A stretch of 64,000 bases of DNA from assembly GCA_035574315.1 (NCBI GenBank), contig DATLYW010000046.1:1-64000 (forward strand), read 5' to 3'. This document shows positions 1 through 8,859 of the stretch, piece by piece (within the stretch, counting starts at the first letter, position 1; each line of letters starts with the position of its first letter). Source of the stretch: Candidatus Zixiibacteriota bacterium. Lineage in GTDB: Bacteria; Desulfobacterota; Binatia; UBA9968. A model generated the notes under the pieces. It was not told where the DNA came from. It worked only from the letters and a program-made list of their open reading frames with translations, and did not search any database. Made by a program: the position numbers and the translations under genes.

Positions 1-281
1 GCGGGAGCGGCTGTCGCCTGCGGCGGCGCCTGCTTCGCCTCCGCGCCCTCGCCCCGCACGATCGCCAGGGTCGCTCCCACGGGAACCTTCTGGCCCGGCT
101 GAACGACCAGGGACTCGACGACGCCGCTTTCGAAGATCTCGACCTCGATGACCCCTTTGTCGGTCTCGACCAGAGCGACGATGTCGCCGCGCTTGACCGT
201 GTCGCCCGGCTTCACGCGCCATTCGACGAGCGTGCCGAACCGCATGTCGGCGCCGAGCGACGGCATGCGAAATTCACTCAT
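1..281 (-). CDS. Dihydrolipoamide acyltransferase (E2), N-terminal lipoyl domain, partial
   Basis: About 93 N-terminal residues lie in the window and the gene continues past its left edge. They form a biotinyl/lipoyl domain: the ETDKG motif carries the lipoylation lysine at residue 42, and an Ala/Pro-rich linker starts near residue 80, as in E2 subunits of 2-oxoacid dehydrogenase complexes. The start ATG overlaps the stop of the E1-beta gene by 8 bp, so the two are translationally coupled. By position it should be the acyltransferase core of the complex made with the two E1 subunits. The catalytic domain is not visible, so a different lipoyl protein cannot be fully excluded. Confidence 0.85.
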   Translation of the reverse strand, partial: MSEFRMPSLGADMRFGTLVEWRVKPGDTVKRGDIVALVETDKGVIEVEIFESGVVESLVVQPGQKVPVGATLAIVRGEGAEAKQAPPQATAAP

Positions 282-1269
282 GGCCTCTCACCACCCGGCG
301 CGCGGCCGCGACGATCCCCGGCACCTGCGGGATCGCCGCGTCCTCGAGGTGCTTCGGGTAAGGCATCGGCACCTCGGCGCTGCACACCCGCGCCACCGGC
401 GCATCGAGATCGTAAAAGGCCTTCTCGACGATCCGCGCCGTGATCTCCGCCGAGATGCTGCCGCTGCGCCACCCCTCGTCGACGATGACCACGCGATGCG
501 TGCGCGCCGCCGAAGCGACGAAGCTCTCGTCGTCGAGGGGGCGCAGCGTCCTGAGATCGATCACTTCCGCTTCGATGCCGTCGCGCGCGAGCTCCTCGGC
601 CGCCTCCAGGGTCTTGAACAGCGTGCCGCCGTAGGTGATGAGCGTCACGTCTTTCCCCGCGCGCCGGATCGCCGCCCGGGAGATGTCCACCGCCCCGGCG
701 TCGGCCGCGATCTCCCCCTCCATGTTGTAGAGCGAGCCGTGCTCGAAGATCAGCACGGGGTCCGGGTCCTCGAGCGCGGTCCAAAGCATTCCCCGGGCGT
801 CTTCGAGGGTGGCCGGGGTGAGGACCTTGATGCCGGGAATGTGGGCGTACCAGCCCTCCAGGCTGTGGGAGTGCTGCGCCGCGAGCTGCCGCCCCGCGCC
901 CGTCGTCATGCGGATCACCAGCGGAATGTTGAACTGCCCGCCCGACATGTGCAGGATCGTCGCCGCGTTGTTGACGATCTGGTCGAGAGCCAGCAGGCTG
1001 AAATTCACGGTCATGATCTCGACGATCGGCCGCGCCCCGCCCATCGCCGCGCCGATTCCGGCGCCGACGAACGCCGACTCGGAAAGCGGGGTGTCCCGGA
1101 TGCGCTCCGGGCCGAACTCGTCGAGCAGGCCCCTGCTGACGGCGAAGCATCCGCCGTAGCGGCCGACGTCCTCGCCCATCAGGAAGACCCGCTCGTCGCG
1201 GATCAGCGCCTCGCGAATGGCGGCCCGCACCGCTTCGCGGTAGGTCAGCCTGATCTTCTCCGCGCTCAT
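274..1269 (-). CDS. pdhB: Pyruvate/2-oxoacid dehydrogenase E1 component, beta subunit
   Basis: This 331-residue protein has the transketolase-like pyrimidine-binding fold of E1-beta subunits. The conserved block from GEDVGRYGG through [14 protein letters not shown] near the N-terminus and the [10 protein letters not shown] loop with its upstream histidines are typical. With E1-alpha it decarboxylates a 2-oxoacid and passes the acyl group to lipoyl-E2. I chose the start at 1269 because a strong ribosome site (gaggagaa) sits just upstream; the frame itself opens at 1287. It lies 57 bp after E1-alpha and overlaps E2. Pyruvate is the likely substrate, but acetoin or branched-chain oxoacids cannot be ruled out. 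Confidence 0.93.
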   Translation of the reverse strand: MSAEKIRLTYREAVRAAIREALIRDERVFLMGEDVGRYGGCFAVSRGLLDEFGPERIRDTPLSESAFVGAGIGAAMGGARPIVEIMTVNFSLLALDQIVNNAATILHMSGGQFNIPLVIRMTTGAGRQLAAQHSHSLEGWYAHIPGIKVLTPATLEDARGMLWTALEDPDPVLIFEHGSLYNMEGEIAADAGAVDISRAAIRRAGKDVTLITYGGTLFKTLEAAEELARDGIEAEVIDLRTLRPLDDESFVASAARTHRVVIVDEGWRSGSISAEITARIVEKAFYDLDAPVARVCSAEVPMPYPKHLEDAAIPQVPGIVAAARRVVRGHE

Positions 1270-1326
1270 TTCTCCTCGCCTCGTCAAGGGGAACCGGGCC
1301 TCTGAACGGCGAACCTCCCGCCAGGC

Positions 1327-2343
1327 TCAGCCCGGGCGCTCGGAATAGACGAACCGGGTGAGATCCTCGACGGGTTCCCATGTGCCGGCCTCCGCGAATT
1401 CGATCGCCCGGGCGATCTCCTCGGCGATCTCCTTCTCGATCCGGTCCCAGTCCTCCGCCGTCATGAGTCCTTGCGCTTCGATCCGCGCCCGGAAGGTGGT
1501 CACCGGATCGCGCTTCTTCCACTCCTCGACTTCCTGTTTGTCGCGATAGAGCTCCGGGTCGTACATGGAGTGGGCGCGGAAGCGGTAGGTCCGGTACTCG
1601 AGAAAGTGCGGCCCGCCCCCGCATCGCACCGCCATGGCCGCGCGACGGGACGCCTTTTCCACGGCGAGCACGTCCATCCCGTCGACCGGCCATGCCGGCA
1701 CCTCGAAGGACGCCGCCTTGAGGCAGAGATCGGTCTCCGATTCCGACCGCGCCAGGGCGGTGCCCATCGCGTAGAGATTGTTCTCGCAGCAGAAGAGGAC
1801 CGGCAGATCCCACAACGCCGCAAGATTCATCGACTCGTGGAACTCGCCTTCGGCGACCGCGCCTTCGCCGAAAAAGCAGGCCGTCACGCGCGAGCGGCCC
1901 GCCAGCTTGTCGGCGAGAGCCAGACCCACGGCCAGGGGAAGGCCGCCGCCGACGATCGCGTTTCCCCCGTAAAAACGCGTCGCCGCGTCGAAGATGTGCA
2001 TCGAGCCGCCGCGGCCGCGGCTGCAGCCCTCGACCTTGCCGTACATCTCGGCCATCAGCGAAGCGGCCGGGACGCCGCGCGCCAGCGCGTGACCGTGCTC
2101 GCGGTAGGTGGAGACGATCGCGTCGTCGGGCTCGAGCGCCTGCATCGCTCCCACCGCGACGGCCTCCTCGCCGATGTAAAGGTGGAGGAAGCCCCGGATC
2201 TTCGTGGCCGCGTAAAGCTCCGCGCACTTTTCCTCGAAGCGGCGGATGCGGAGCATCTCGCGCAGCAGATGCAGCGCGTGCTCGCGGTCGACGGCCAGCC
2301 GCTGCCGTTTGTTCTTTTGCGTTCGCCCGGTCTCGTGCCTCAT
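1327..2343 (-). CDS. pdhA: Pyruvate/2-oxoacid dehydrogenase E1 component, alpha subunit
   Basis: This 338-residue E1-alpha subunit carries the thiamine diphosphate/Mg2+ motif at residues 159-189. The motif reads GEGAVAEG up to CENN; the family normally has GDG, so the metal-ligand aspartate is replaced by glutamate. The loop [17 protein letters not shown] (residues 251-267) matches the conserved E1-alpha phosphorylation-loop region. It lies 58 bp after acsA on the same strand, so the acetyl-CoA synthetase and dehydrogenase genes may be one transcript making acetyl-CoA from acetate and pyruvate. The length is normal for a two-chain E1. Confidence 0.93.
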   Translation of the reverse strand: MRHETGRTQKNKRQRLAVDREHALHLLREMLRIRRFEEKCAELYAATKIRGFLHLYIGEEAVAVGAMQALEPDDAIVSTYREHGHALARGVPAASLMAEMYGKVEGCSRGRGGSMHIFDAATRFYGGNAIVGGGLPLAVGLALADKLAGRSRVTACFFGEGAVAEGEFHESMNLAALWDLPVLFCCENNLYAMGTALARSESETDLCLKAASFEVPAWPVDGMDVLAVEKASRRAAMAVRCGGGPHFLEYRTYRFRAHSMYDPELYRDKQEVEEWKKRDPVTTFRARIEAQGLMTAEDWDRIEKEIAEEIARAIEFAEAGTWEPVEDLTRFVYSERPG

Positions 2344-2401
2344 GCGACCCGCGTTCCCGATCTTTCGACCCGTGTCGTCCCGGGGCTCCCCGGGCGCGCC
2401 T

Positions 2402-4165
2402 TCAGTCGTTCTCCAGAGTCGACAAATCCCCTTCGGGCAGGCCCAGCTCCCTCGCCCTGAGCAGGCGGCGCATGATCTTCCCGCTCCGCGTCTTCGGCAC
2501 GCTGTCTCGAAAATCGATTTCCCTCGGGGCGACGGCCGGCCCCAGTCGGGCGCGCGCGAAGCCCAGCAGCTCCTTGCGCAACGCCTCGCTCGGCTCGTGC
2601 CCGGCTTTCAGCGAAACGAACGCTTTGACGACCTCTCCGATGACGGGATCGGGCTTTCCGATCACGCCCGCCTCGGCCACCGCCGGGTGTTCCATCAGCG
2701 CGCTTTCCACCTCGAAAGGCCCGATGAGATGCCCGGCCGACTTGATCACGTCATCGGCGCGCCCCACGAACCAGTAGTAGCCGTCGGCGTCCCGGCGGGC
2801 GAGATCGCCCGTCAGGTACCAGCCGCCGGCGAAGCACTTCCGGTAACGTTCCTCCTCGTGCAGGTAGCCGCGGAACATCGAGGGCCAGCCCGGCCTGAGC
2901 GCCAGCTCGCCCTGGACGCCGGGCTCGGTGACTTCCTCGACGGTGCCGTCCTTGTGCGCGTGGACGATCCCCGCTTCGATCCCCGGCAGCGGCTTCCCCA
3001 TCGAGCCCGGGCGGATCGGCATGGCGGGAAAGTTGGCGATCATGATCCCCCCGGTCTCCGTCTGCCACCAGTTGTCGTGGATCGGCAGGCCGAAAGCCTC
3101 GCAGCCCCACATCACCGCTTCGGGATTCAGCGGCTCTCCGACGCTGGCGATGAATCGCAGGCTGCTCAGATCGTACTTGCGCGCGACCCCGGCGCCCGCT
3201 TTCATCATCATGCGAACCGCGGTCGGCGCCGTGTACCAGACGGTCACTTTTTGCTCCGCGATGATGCGATACCACCGTTCCGCGTCGAACTCCCCTTCGT
3301 CGACGACGCTGCGGATGCCGTGCGTGAGGGGCGAGATGATCCCGTAGGAGGTCCCGGTGATCCAGCCCGGGTCGGCCGTGCACCAGAAGACGTCGTCGGG
3401 ATGAAAATCGAGCGCGTACTTGCCCGTCACGTAATGCGCGAGGACGGCCTCGTGCACGTGAACGGCTCCCTTCGGCCGGCCGGTAGTCCCCGAGGTGAAG
3501 TGAATCAGCGCCATGTCCTCGGGCGCGGTCGCCGGAATTTCGAAATCGTCGGCGGCGCCGTGCATGAGCTTCTGAAAATGCGCGGTGCCGGCGGGCGCAG
3601 GTCGTTCTCCTTCCGCGATCACCAGCACGTGCTTCAATCCCGGCAAAGCGGCCCGCAGATCGCTTATCCTGCGCCGGACGTAAAGCGTCTCGGTGGTGAC
3701 CAGCACGCGCCCGTCGCCGATGGACAGTCGCTGCTGGATCGGCTCGGGCCCGAACGCCGAAAAGAGGGGGCAAAAAACGCTGCCGTTCTTCAACGTTCCC
3801 AGCGCGGCGATGTAAAGCTCGGGGATCCGGCCGGTCAACGTGAAGACGCGCTCGCCCTTTCCCACGCCCAGGTGCCTGAGGACGTTCGCAAATCGGTTGC
3901 TCAAGCGGCTCAGCTCGCCATAGGTGAAATCCCGCGCGCCGTCCTGCTTGCCGAGGCAGCGCAGCGCCAGCCGTTCGCGTTTTTCGCTCCGGGCATGCCG
4001 ATCGACGCATTCGTAGGCGATGTTGAGCCCGCGTCCTTCGGGGAGCCCCGCCAGCTCCCGCCGCATCCGTTCCCACGAAAACTCGGCGCGAGCACGCTCG
4101 TAGCTCGTCAGGTTGGGCTCGACCTTCCAGCTCGACGGGGGTTTCTCGAGGATCTGCCACGCCAT
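2402..4165 (-). CDS. acsA: Acetyl-CoA synthetase (AMP-forming)
   Basis: This 587-residue enzyme of the ANL adenylate-forming superfamily activates acetate to acetyl-AMP and then acetyl-CoA. Visible motifs are SGTTGRPKG (225-233, ATP loop), NWWQTETGG (365-373, acyl-adenylate site), [23 protein letters not shown] (450-472) and [13 protein letters not shown] (555-567), with the catalytic and acetylatable lysine at 563. The length matches the shorter AcsA type (about 570 residues) rather than the 650-residue Acs. A sigma-54-like promoter lies at 4199-4213. It is the first gene of a probable operon with the pyruvate dehydrogenase subunits. Confidence 0.93.
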   Translation of the reverse strand: MAWQILEKPPSSWKVEPNLTSYERARAEFSWERMRRELAGLPEGRGLNIAYECVDRHARSEKRERLALRCLGKQDGARDFTYGELSRLSNRFANVLRHLGVGKGERVFTLTGRIPELYIAALGTLKNGSVFCPLFSAFGPEPIQQRLSIGDGRVLVTTETLYVRRRISDLRAALPGLKHVLVIAEGERPAPAGTAHFQKLMHGAADDFEIPATAPEDMALIHFTSGTTGRPKGAVHVHEAVLAHYVTGKYALDFHPDDVFWCTADPGWITGTSYGIISPLTHGIRSVVDEGEFDAERWYRIIAEQKVTVWYTAPTAVRMMMKAGAGVARKYDLSSLRFIASVGEPLNPEAVMWGCEAFGLPIHDNWWQTETGGIMIANFPAMPIRPGSMGKPLPGIEAGIVHAHKDGTVEEVTEPGVQGELALRPGWPSMFRGYLHEEERYRKCFAGGWYLTGDLARRDADGYYWFVGRADDVIKSAGHLIGPFEVESALMEHPAVAEAGVIGKPDPVIGEVVKAFVSLKAGHEPSEALRKELLGFARARLGPAVAPREIDFRDSVPKTRSGKIMRRLLRARELGLPEGDLSTLEND

Positions 4166-4198
4166 CGAATCTCGCCGACCTCCGGCTCAGGCGGTAGC

Positions 4199-4213
4199 GC
4201 AAGAAGCGAGCCA
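4199..4213 (-). promoter_or_regulatory. Candidate sigma-54 promoter for acsA
   Basis: On the minus strand this reads TGGCTC, GCTTC, TTGC. The GG and GC doublets have the sigma-54 spacing and the only departure from TGGCAC is one T. The predicted transcript start is near 4187, 22 bases before the acsA ATG. This is one of the weaker members of the set. Confidence 0.45.
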
Positions 4214-4292
4214 GGGAAATCCGTCGGAAATCTGCCGCCTTGGTGAACCCTCGGAGAGCGCCTCTTGCCAATCGTGCAAAGGCGACCCGCGT

Positions 4293-4308
4293 CTTTTTTC
4301 AAAACTGA
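4293..4308 (+). promoter_or_regulatory. AT-rich element, possible activator site
   Basis: CTTTTTTCAAAACTGA stands out in a GC-rich gap. It ends 62 bases before the sigma-54 promoter at 4371. A close match, CTTTTTTTTCAAAAATGA at 51856-51873, ends the same distance before the ppsA promoter. Upstream sites for sigma-54 activators are typically found at such positions, but that assignment is inference. Confidence 0.35.
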
Positions 4309-4370
4309 AAAGGCGACGCTTCCGCTCCGGCCTCGCCCGTCTTCTTTCACCGGCTTTGTGCGCGGGGGCA

Positions 4371-4385
4371 AGGCACCGAAATTGC
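4371..4385 (+). promoter_or_regulatory. Sigma-54 promoter for the first DUF2267 gene
   Basis: The site reads AGGCAC, CGAAA, TTGC. The transcript start is predicted near 4397, 37 bases before the ATG at 4434. The 14 bases from GGCAC to TTGC differ at only one position from the promoter of the second DUF2267 gene (42621-42635). Confidence 0.7.
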
Positions 4386-4433
4386 GATTCGAACCGGACG
4401 AAGTCGGCGATTTCCGGCAAAGGAGGGGAAGAA

Positions 4434-4907
4434 ATGAAAACCGGACCCGTGGGACGCACGCAGGCGGTTCCCAAGCGGTCGCGCCGGCGGCGGTTGGACG
4501 TCTTCGACGCCACGATGGCAAAAACGCAAACCTGGTTGAACGAGCTGATGCTCGCGCTCGGATGGGAAGGCAAGCCGCAAAAGGCTTATCTCGCGCTTCG
4601 CACCGTGTTGCATGCGCTGCGCGACCGCCTGCCGGTGGACGAAGCCGTGCAACTGGGCGCTCAGCTCCCGATGCTCGTCCGCGGCTTTTACTACGAGGGA
4701 TGGACCCCCAGGAAAAAGCCGGTCAAGGAGCGGCGCGAGGAAGACTTCCTGGAGCACGTCAAGGAAGCTTTCAAGGACGACGTCACGGTCAACGCCCGCG
4801 AGATCGTTCGCGCCGTCTTCAGGCTGCTGCGCCGTCACGTCAGCGCCGGCGAGGTGGAAGATGTGCGGCACATGCTTCCCAAGCCGCTGCAGCGCCTCTG
4901 GCCGTAG
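4434..4907 (+). CDS. DUF2267 family protein, copy 1
   Basis: This 157-residue soluble protein belongs to the DUF2267 family, whose function is unknown. After a basic N-terminal tail of about 25 residues it shares most of its length with the second copy at 42819-43244. Shared stretches include KAYLALRTVLHALRDRL, RGFYYEGWTPRKKPVKER and an RLWP/ELWP C-terminus. I chose the start at 4434 because it follows a strong ribosome site (aaggagggg); the open frame reaches back to 4113 without support. The sigma-54 promoter at 4371-4385 gives a short leader. DUF2267 proteins are often near stress genes, which fits this window, but no activity can be read from the sequence. Confidence 0.85.
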   Translation: MKTGPVGRTQAVPKRSRRRRLDVFDATMAKTQTWLNELMLALGWEGKPQKAYLALRTVLHALRDRLPVDEAVQLGAQLPMLVRGFYYEGWTPRKKPVKERREEDFLEHVKEAFKDDVTVNAREIVRAVFRLLRRHVSAGEVEDVRHMLPKPLQRLWP

Positions 4908-5035
4908 ACAGGGCCCGCGCAACCGATCCGTGAAAGAAGGGGCTCTCTCGCGCTCCGGCGTCCGCCAGGCTCGGTCCCGATCGGCGACGGTCGCTCGATG
5001 CGGCCGCCCCTTGAACCGCTGCGTCCTGCATCGAC

Positions 5036-7807
5036 ATGAGCGCGCCGCAATTGGATAACCGGAGCGATCGGATGCTTCGTTTTCCTCCGGAGGGCGCTTC
5101 TCAGGTGTCGGGGCGCGAGCAGGCCGGTCTCTCTTGGTACCGGCGGGAAGCCGCCGAGGTGGTCGAGGAGCTGGGCACGGATGCGGAGCGCGGCCTCACC
5201 GCCGCCGAGGCGCTGCGGCGGCTTGCGCGCTACGGGCCGAACGAGCTCCAGGAGAGCCGCAAGCCTTCGCCCTGGACGATCCTCGCGCGACAGTTCAAGA
5301 ACGTCCTGGTCGTGATCCTGATCTCGGCCATCGCGCTTTCGGCCGCGCTCGGCCACGACCTGGAAGCCGCCGCGATCGGCGCCATCGTCGTGCTTGCCGT
5401 CCTTCTCGGCTTCTTCCAGGAATTTCGGGCGGAGAAGGCGGTCGAGACGCTGCGACGCATGGCGGCGCCGAAGGCAACCGTGGTGCGGGACGGACAGGTG
5501 CTGGAGATTCCGGCGCGAGATCTCGTCCCGGGGGACATCGTCCTGGTCCGGATGGGCGACAAGGTTCCCGGCGACGCTCGGTTGATCGAGGCGGTAAACC
5601 TCAGGGTCGAAGAGGCCGCGCTCACCGGGGAATCCGCTCCCGTAGAAAAGCAAAGCGACGCGCTTCGCAGCGACGCCCTGTCCGCGGGCGACCAGACGAA
5701 CATGATTTTCGCCGGGACGGCGGTCACCTACGGGCGCGGCAAAGCCGTGGTGGTGGCGACGGCCATGGAGACCGAGTTCGGCCGGATCGCGCGCCTCCTT
5801 CAGACCATAGAACCCGCGAAAACCCCTCTGCAGCGGAACCTCGATCGGGTCGGGCGCGCCCTCGCGCAGGCGGCCATCGCGCTGGTGCTGATCGTCGTCG
5901 GGCTTGCGGTGCTGCGCGGGCAGCCGCTGATCGAGATGCTGATCTTCGGCATTGCCCTCGCCGTCGCGGTCGTCCCCGAAGCGCTCCCGGCGGTGGTCAC
6001 CATATCGCTCGCCATCGGCGTCCAGCGGATGGTCAGGCGCAACGCGCTCATCCGGCGCCTGCCGGCGGTGGAAACGCTCGGCAGCGTGTCGGTGATCTGC
6101 TCCGACAAGACCGGAACGCTCACACGCGACGAAATGACGGTCCGGCGGATTTTCGTCGACGGCAAGCTGCTCGAGGTTTCGGGGTCCGGCTACGAGCCCA
6201 AAGGCGCATTCTCGTGCGGCGGCGCTCCGGCCCCGATTTCTCCCCCGCTGGACGCCCTGCTCCGCGCCGCTGCGCTGGCATCCGACGCGGCCCTGATACA
6301 AAGCGACAACGACTCCGGCCCTCTCGGATGGCAAATCAGAGGCGATCCCACGGAAGGCGCGCTGGTCGTGGCGGCCGCCAAGGCCGGCCTGTGGAAAGCC
6401 GATCTCGAAGCGCGGTATCCCCGGATCCATGAAATCCCGTTCACCTCCGAGTCCAAGCGGATGACCACGCTGCACGCAGCGCCCGAGGGCATCTTCGCCT
6501 GTGCGAAGGGCGCGCCCGAGGTGATCCTCGGCTCGTGCACGTGTGTGGCGACCGCATCCGGTCACGCGCCGCTGGACCCGGCGGTCCGGGACGGCATCCT
6601 GCGGGCCGCGCGCGCGATGGCCGGAGATGCACTGCGTGTGCTGGGGGTAGCCTTCAAGCCGGCCGCAACCCCGCAGGATGCCGAGCGGGATATGGTTTTT
6701 CTCGGCCTGGTGGGAATGATCGATCCGCCGCGCCCCGAGGTCGCCCAGGCGATCGAGAGATGCGAGCGGGCGGGCGTCAAACCGGTCATGATCACCGGCG
6801 ATCACCCCGTGACCGCGGAGGCCGTGGCGCGCGAGATCAATCTGCTGAAGGACGGCAGGGTGCTCACCGGAGCCGAGCTGGACGCCCTCGGCGAGGCGGA
6901 ATTCGAAAGCAGCGTGGAGACGGTTTCCGTTTACGCTCGGGTCTCGCCCGCGCACAAGCTTCGCATCGTAACGGCCCTCCAACGAAAAGGTCATGTCGTC
7001 GCGATGACCGGCGACGGCGTCAACGACGCCCCGGCCTTGAAGAAGGCCGACATCGGCATCGCCATGGGGATCACCGGAACGGACGTCAGCCGGGAAGCCG
7101 CCGCGATGACGCTGCTCGATGACAATTTTGCGTCGATCGTCGCGGCCGTGGACGAGGGACGCCGTATCTTCAACAACATCAAGAAGTACCTCATGTACCT
7201 GCTCTCCTCGAACATCGGCGAGATCGGCCTGATGCTCGGCGCCGTCGTTCTCGACCTGCCGCTGCCCCTGACGGCCGCCCAGATTCTCTACGTGAACCTC
7301 GCCACCGACGGCTTGCCCGCGCTGGCGCTGGCAGTGGATCCGCCGGAAGCGGACCTCATGAGCCGCCCTCCGAGAAATCCTCGCGCCGGAATCTTCACCC
7401 GGCCGGTGCTCGTCCTGATGAGCGCCGGGGGGTTGTGGTCGGCGATGGCCAACCTGTTGCTCTTCCGCTGGCTGATCTCGTCCGGTCGGCCGGCCTCGGA
7501 GGCGATGGCGATGATCTTCGTTTCGCTGGTCGCGATCGAGTTCTTCAAGGCCTACAACTTCCGCTCCGATCGCCTTTCTGCGTTCGCGCGGCCGTTCGCC
7601 AACCGCTGGCTGAACGCGGCGGTGCTGGCCGAGCTTGCCTTGCTGGCGTTGATCGTCTACCTTCCCGTGCTCCAGCTGTTGCTCGGCACGTTCGACATGA
7701 GAGAATCGGACTGGCTGGTGGCGATCGGGGTGGCCTCGACGATCACGCCGGTCCTGGAGCTGACGAAGCGGCTCGCCCGGCGCGGCTGGTTCGGCGAGCT
7801 GGACTGA
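5036..7807 (+). CDS. P-type cation ATPase, Ca2+-pump-like (P2 type)
   Basis: This 923-residue membrane pump has the full P-type ATPase plan: N-terminal cation-ATPase domain, actuator motif TGES (197-200), phosphorylated aspartate 357 in DKTGTLT, and hinge TGDGVNDAP from residue 658. Residues 314-318 read PEALP in the membrane segment where Ca2+ pumps have PEGLP, which suggests Ca2+ or another P2-type cation. There are about ten hydrophobic segments and no N-terminal metal-binding domain. An alternative start at 5072 has a better-placed ribosome site (ggag). It sits 25 bp before a Na+/Ca2+ exchanger-family gene, supporting a calcium-export pair. The ion is not proven. Confidence 0.9.
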   Translation: MSAPQLDNRSDRMLRFPPEGASQVSGREQAGLSWYRREAAEVVEELGTDAERGLTAAEALRRLARYGPNELQESRKPSPWTILARQFKNVLVVILISAIALSAALGHDLEAAAIGAIVVLAVLLGFFQEFRAEKAVETLRRMAAPKATVVRDGQVLEIPARDLVPGDIVLVRMGDKVPGDARLIEAVNLRVEEAALTGESAPVEKQSDALRSDALSAGDQTNMIFAGTAVTYGRGKAVVVATAMETEFGRIARLLQTIEPAKTPLQRNLDRVGRALAQAAIALVLIVVGLAVLRGQPLIEMLIFGIALAVAVVPEALPAVVTISLAIGVQRMVRRNALIRRLPAVETLGSVSVICSDKTGTLTRDEMTVRRIFVDGKLLEVSGSGYEPKGAFSCGGAPAPISPPLDALLRAAALASDAALIQSDNDSGPLGWQIRGDPTEGALVVAAAKAGLWKADLEARYPRIHEIPFTSESKRMTTLHAAPEGIFACAKGAPEVILGSCTCVATASGHAPLDPAVRDGILRAARAMAGDALRVLGVAFKPAATPQDAERDMVFLGLVGMIDPPRPEVAQAIERCERAGVKPVMITGDHPVTAEAVAREINLLKDGRVLTGAELDALGEAEFESSVETVSVYARVSPAHKLRIVTALQRKGHVVAMTGDGVNDAPALKKADIGIAMGITGTDVSREAAAMTLLDDNFASIVAAVDEGRRIFNNIKKYLMYLLSSNIGEIGLMLGAVVLDLPLPLTAAQILYVNLATDGLPALALAVDPPEADLMSRPPRNPRAGIFTRPVLVLMSAGGLWSAMANLLLFRWLISSGRPASEAMAMIFVSLVAIEFFKAYNFRSDRLSAFARPFANRWLNAAVLAELALLALIVYLPVLQLLLGTFDMRESDWLVAIGVASTITPVLELTKRLARRGWFGELD

Positions 7808-7832
7808 GTCGTTCGGGAATGACGGAGACGCG

Positions 7833-8831
7833 ATGGTTCTATGGCTGCAATTCCTTCTTTGCGCCGGGCTGATTCTGGTCTCGGGCGTTTACGTCTCGCG
7901 CTACGGGGACGTCATCGCCGAGAAGAGCGGCCTCGGCAGGACCTGGATCGGCGTCGTGCTCGTCGCCTCGATCACCTCGCTGCCCGAGCTGGTGACGGGG
8001 GTGAGCTCGGTTGCGCTTTTCGACCTGCCCGACATCGCGGCCGCCAACGTCCTGGGCGCGTGTCTCCTGAACCTGGCGATGATCCCCGTGCTCGACTTCC
8101 TGAACGGCTCGGAGCCGATTTCCGCGCGCATCCACCAGGGGCACGTGCTCACGGCGGGGTTCGGCATCCTGATGCTGGGCGTGGTGAGCCTCGGGACGAT
8201 TCTCGGCCCGAGGCTCCCTTCGATCGGATGGGTGGGCGTCGGCACCCCGCTGTTCATCGCCGTTTATCTTGTGGCGATGCGGATGGTGTTCGTTTACGAG
8301 CGCAGGCGCATCGCCGAATTCGTCAGGGAGATGGCGGAAGAAGCGCGGTACCGCCACGTTTCGAAGCGGAGAGCCTACGCCCTCTTCGCCCTGAACGCGC
8401 TGGTGATCGTCGGCGCGGCGCTCTACCTCCCCCGGCTCGGGGAGCAGATCGCCGAGGCAACCGGCCTGGGCCAGACCTTCGTGGGCACCGTTTTCATCGC
8501 AATTTCGACGACGCTTCCCGAGCTGGTGGTGTCGGTCTCCGCGCTCGCCATCGGCGCCGCCGACATGGCCGTGGGCAACCTTTTCGGCAGCACCGTGTTC
8601 AACGTCTTCATTCTGGCGGTGGACGATCTCCTGTACCCCCGCGCCCCGCTGCTCGCTGTCGTCTCGCCGGACCACGTCGTCAGCGCGCTCTCGGCGATGA
8701 TCGCGCTTTCCATCGCCGTCATCGGGCTCGTTTACCGCAGCGGCAGGAAGCCGATTTTCTTCGGCTGGGACTCGCTGGCGATCCTGGCCGTCTATCTGGT
8801 GAACCTCTCGCTCCTCTACGCGACGCGCTAG
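7833..8831 (+). CDS. Sodium/calcium exchanger family (CaCA) membrane protein
   Basis: This 332-residue integral membrane protein contains the two inverted alpha repeats of the CaCA superfamily. The first holds SITSLPELVTG and ANVLGACLLNL; the second, near residues 215-255, holds ISTTLPELVVS and GNLFGSTVFNV. The acidic residue of each LPEL motif forms the cation site. About ten membrane segments and a charged cytoplasmic loop near residues 150-180 are visible. It would exchange Ca2+ for Na+ or H+. It directly follows the P-type ATPase gene, so both probably lower cytoplasmic calcium. Confidence 0.9.
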   Translation: MVLWLQFLLCAGLILVSGVYVSRYGDVIAEKSGLGRTWIGVVLVASITSLPELVTGVSSVALFDLPDIAAANVLGACLLNLAMIPVLDFLNGSEPISARIHQGHVLTAGFGILMLGVVSLGTILGPRLPSIGWVGVGTPLFIAVYLVAMRMVFVYERRRIAEFVREMAEEARYRHVSKRRAYALFALNALVIVGAALYLPRLGEQIAEATGLGQTFVGTVFIAISTTLPELVVSVSALAIGAADMAVGNLFGSTVFNVFILAVDDLLYPRAPLLAVVSPDHVVSALSAMIALSIAVIGLVYRSGRKPIFFGWDSLAILAVYLVNLSLLYATR

Positions 8832-8859
8832 AACGCGCCCCGACCGCAGGGAGGCGGCG

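Noticed and set aside
278..2227. Long 649-codon minus-strand frame across the E1 genes
   Set aside because: It is an Arg/Gly-rich shadow of pdhA and pdhB in another frame, typical of high-GC DNA, and lacks domain motifs.
4384..4397. GGTTCGAATC on the minus strand, like a tRNA T-loop
   Set aside because: The flanking bases cannot form a T-stem and no acceptor or anticodon arms are found.
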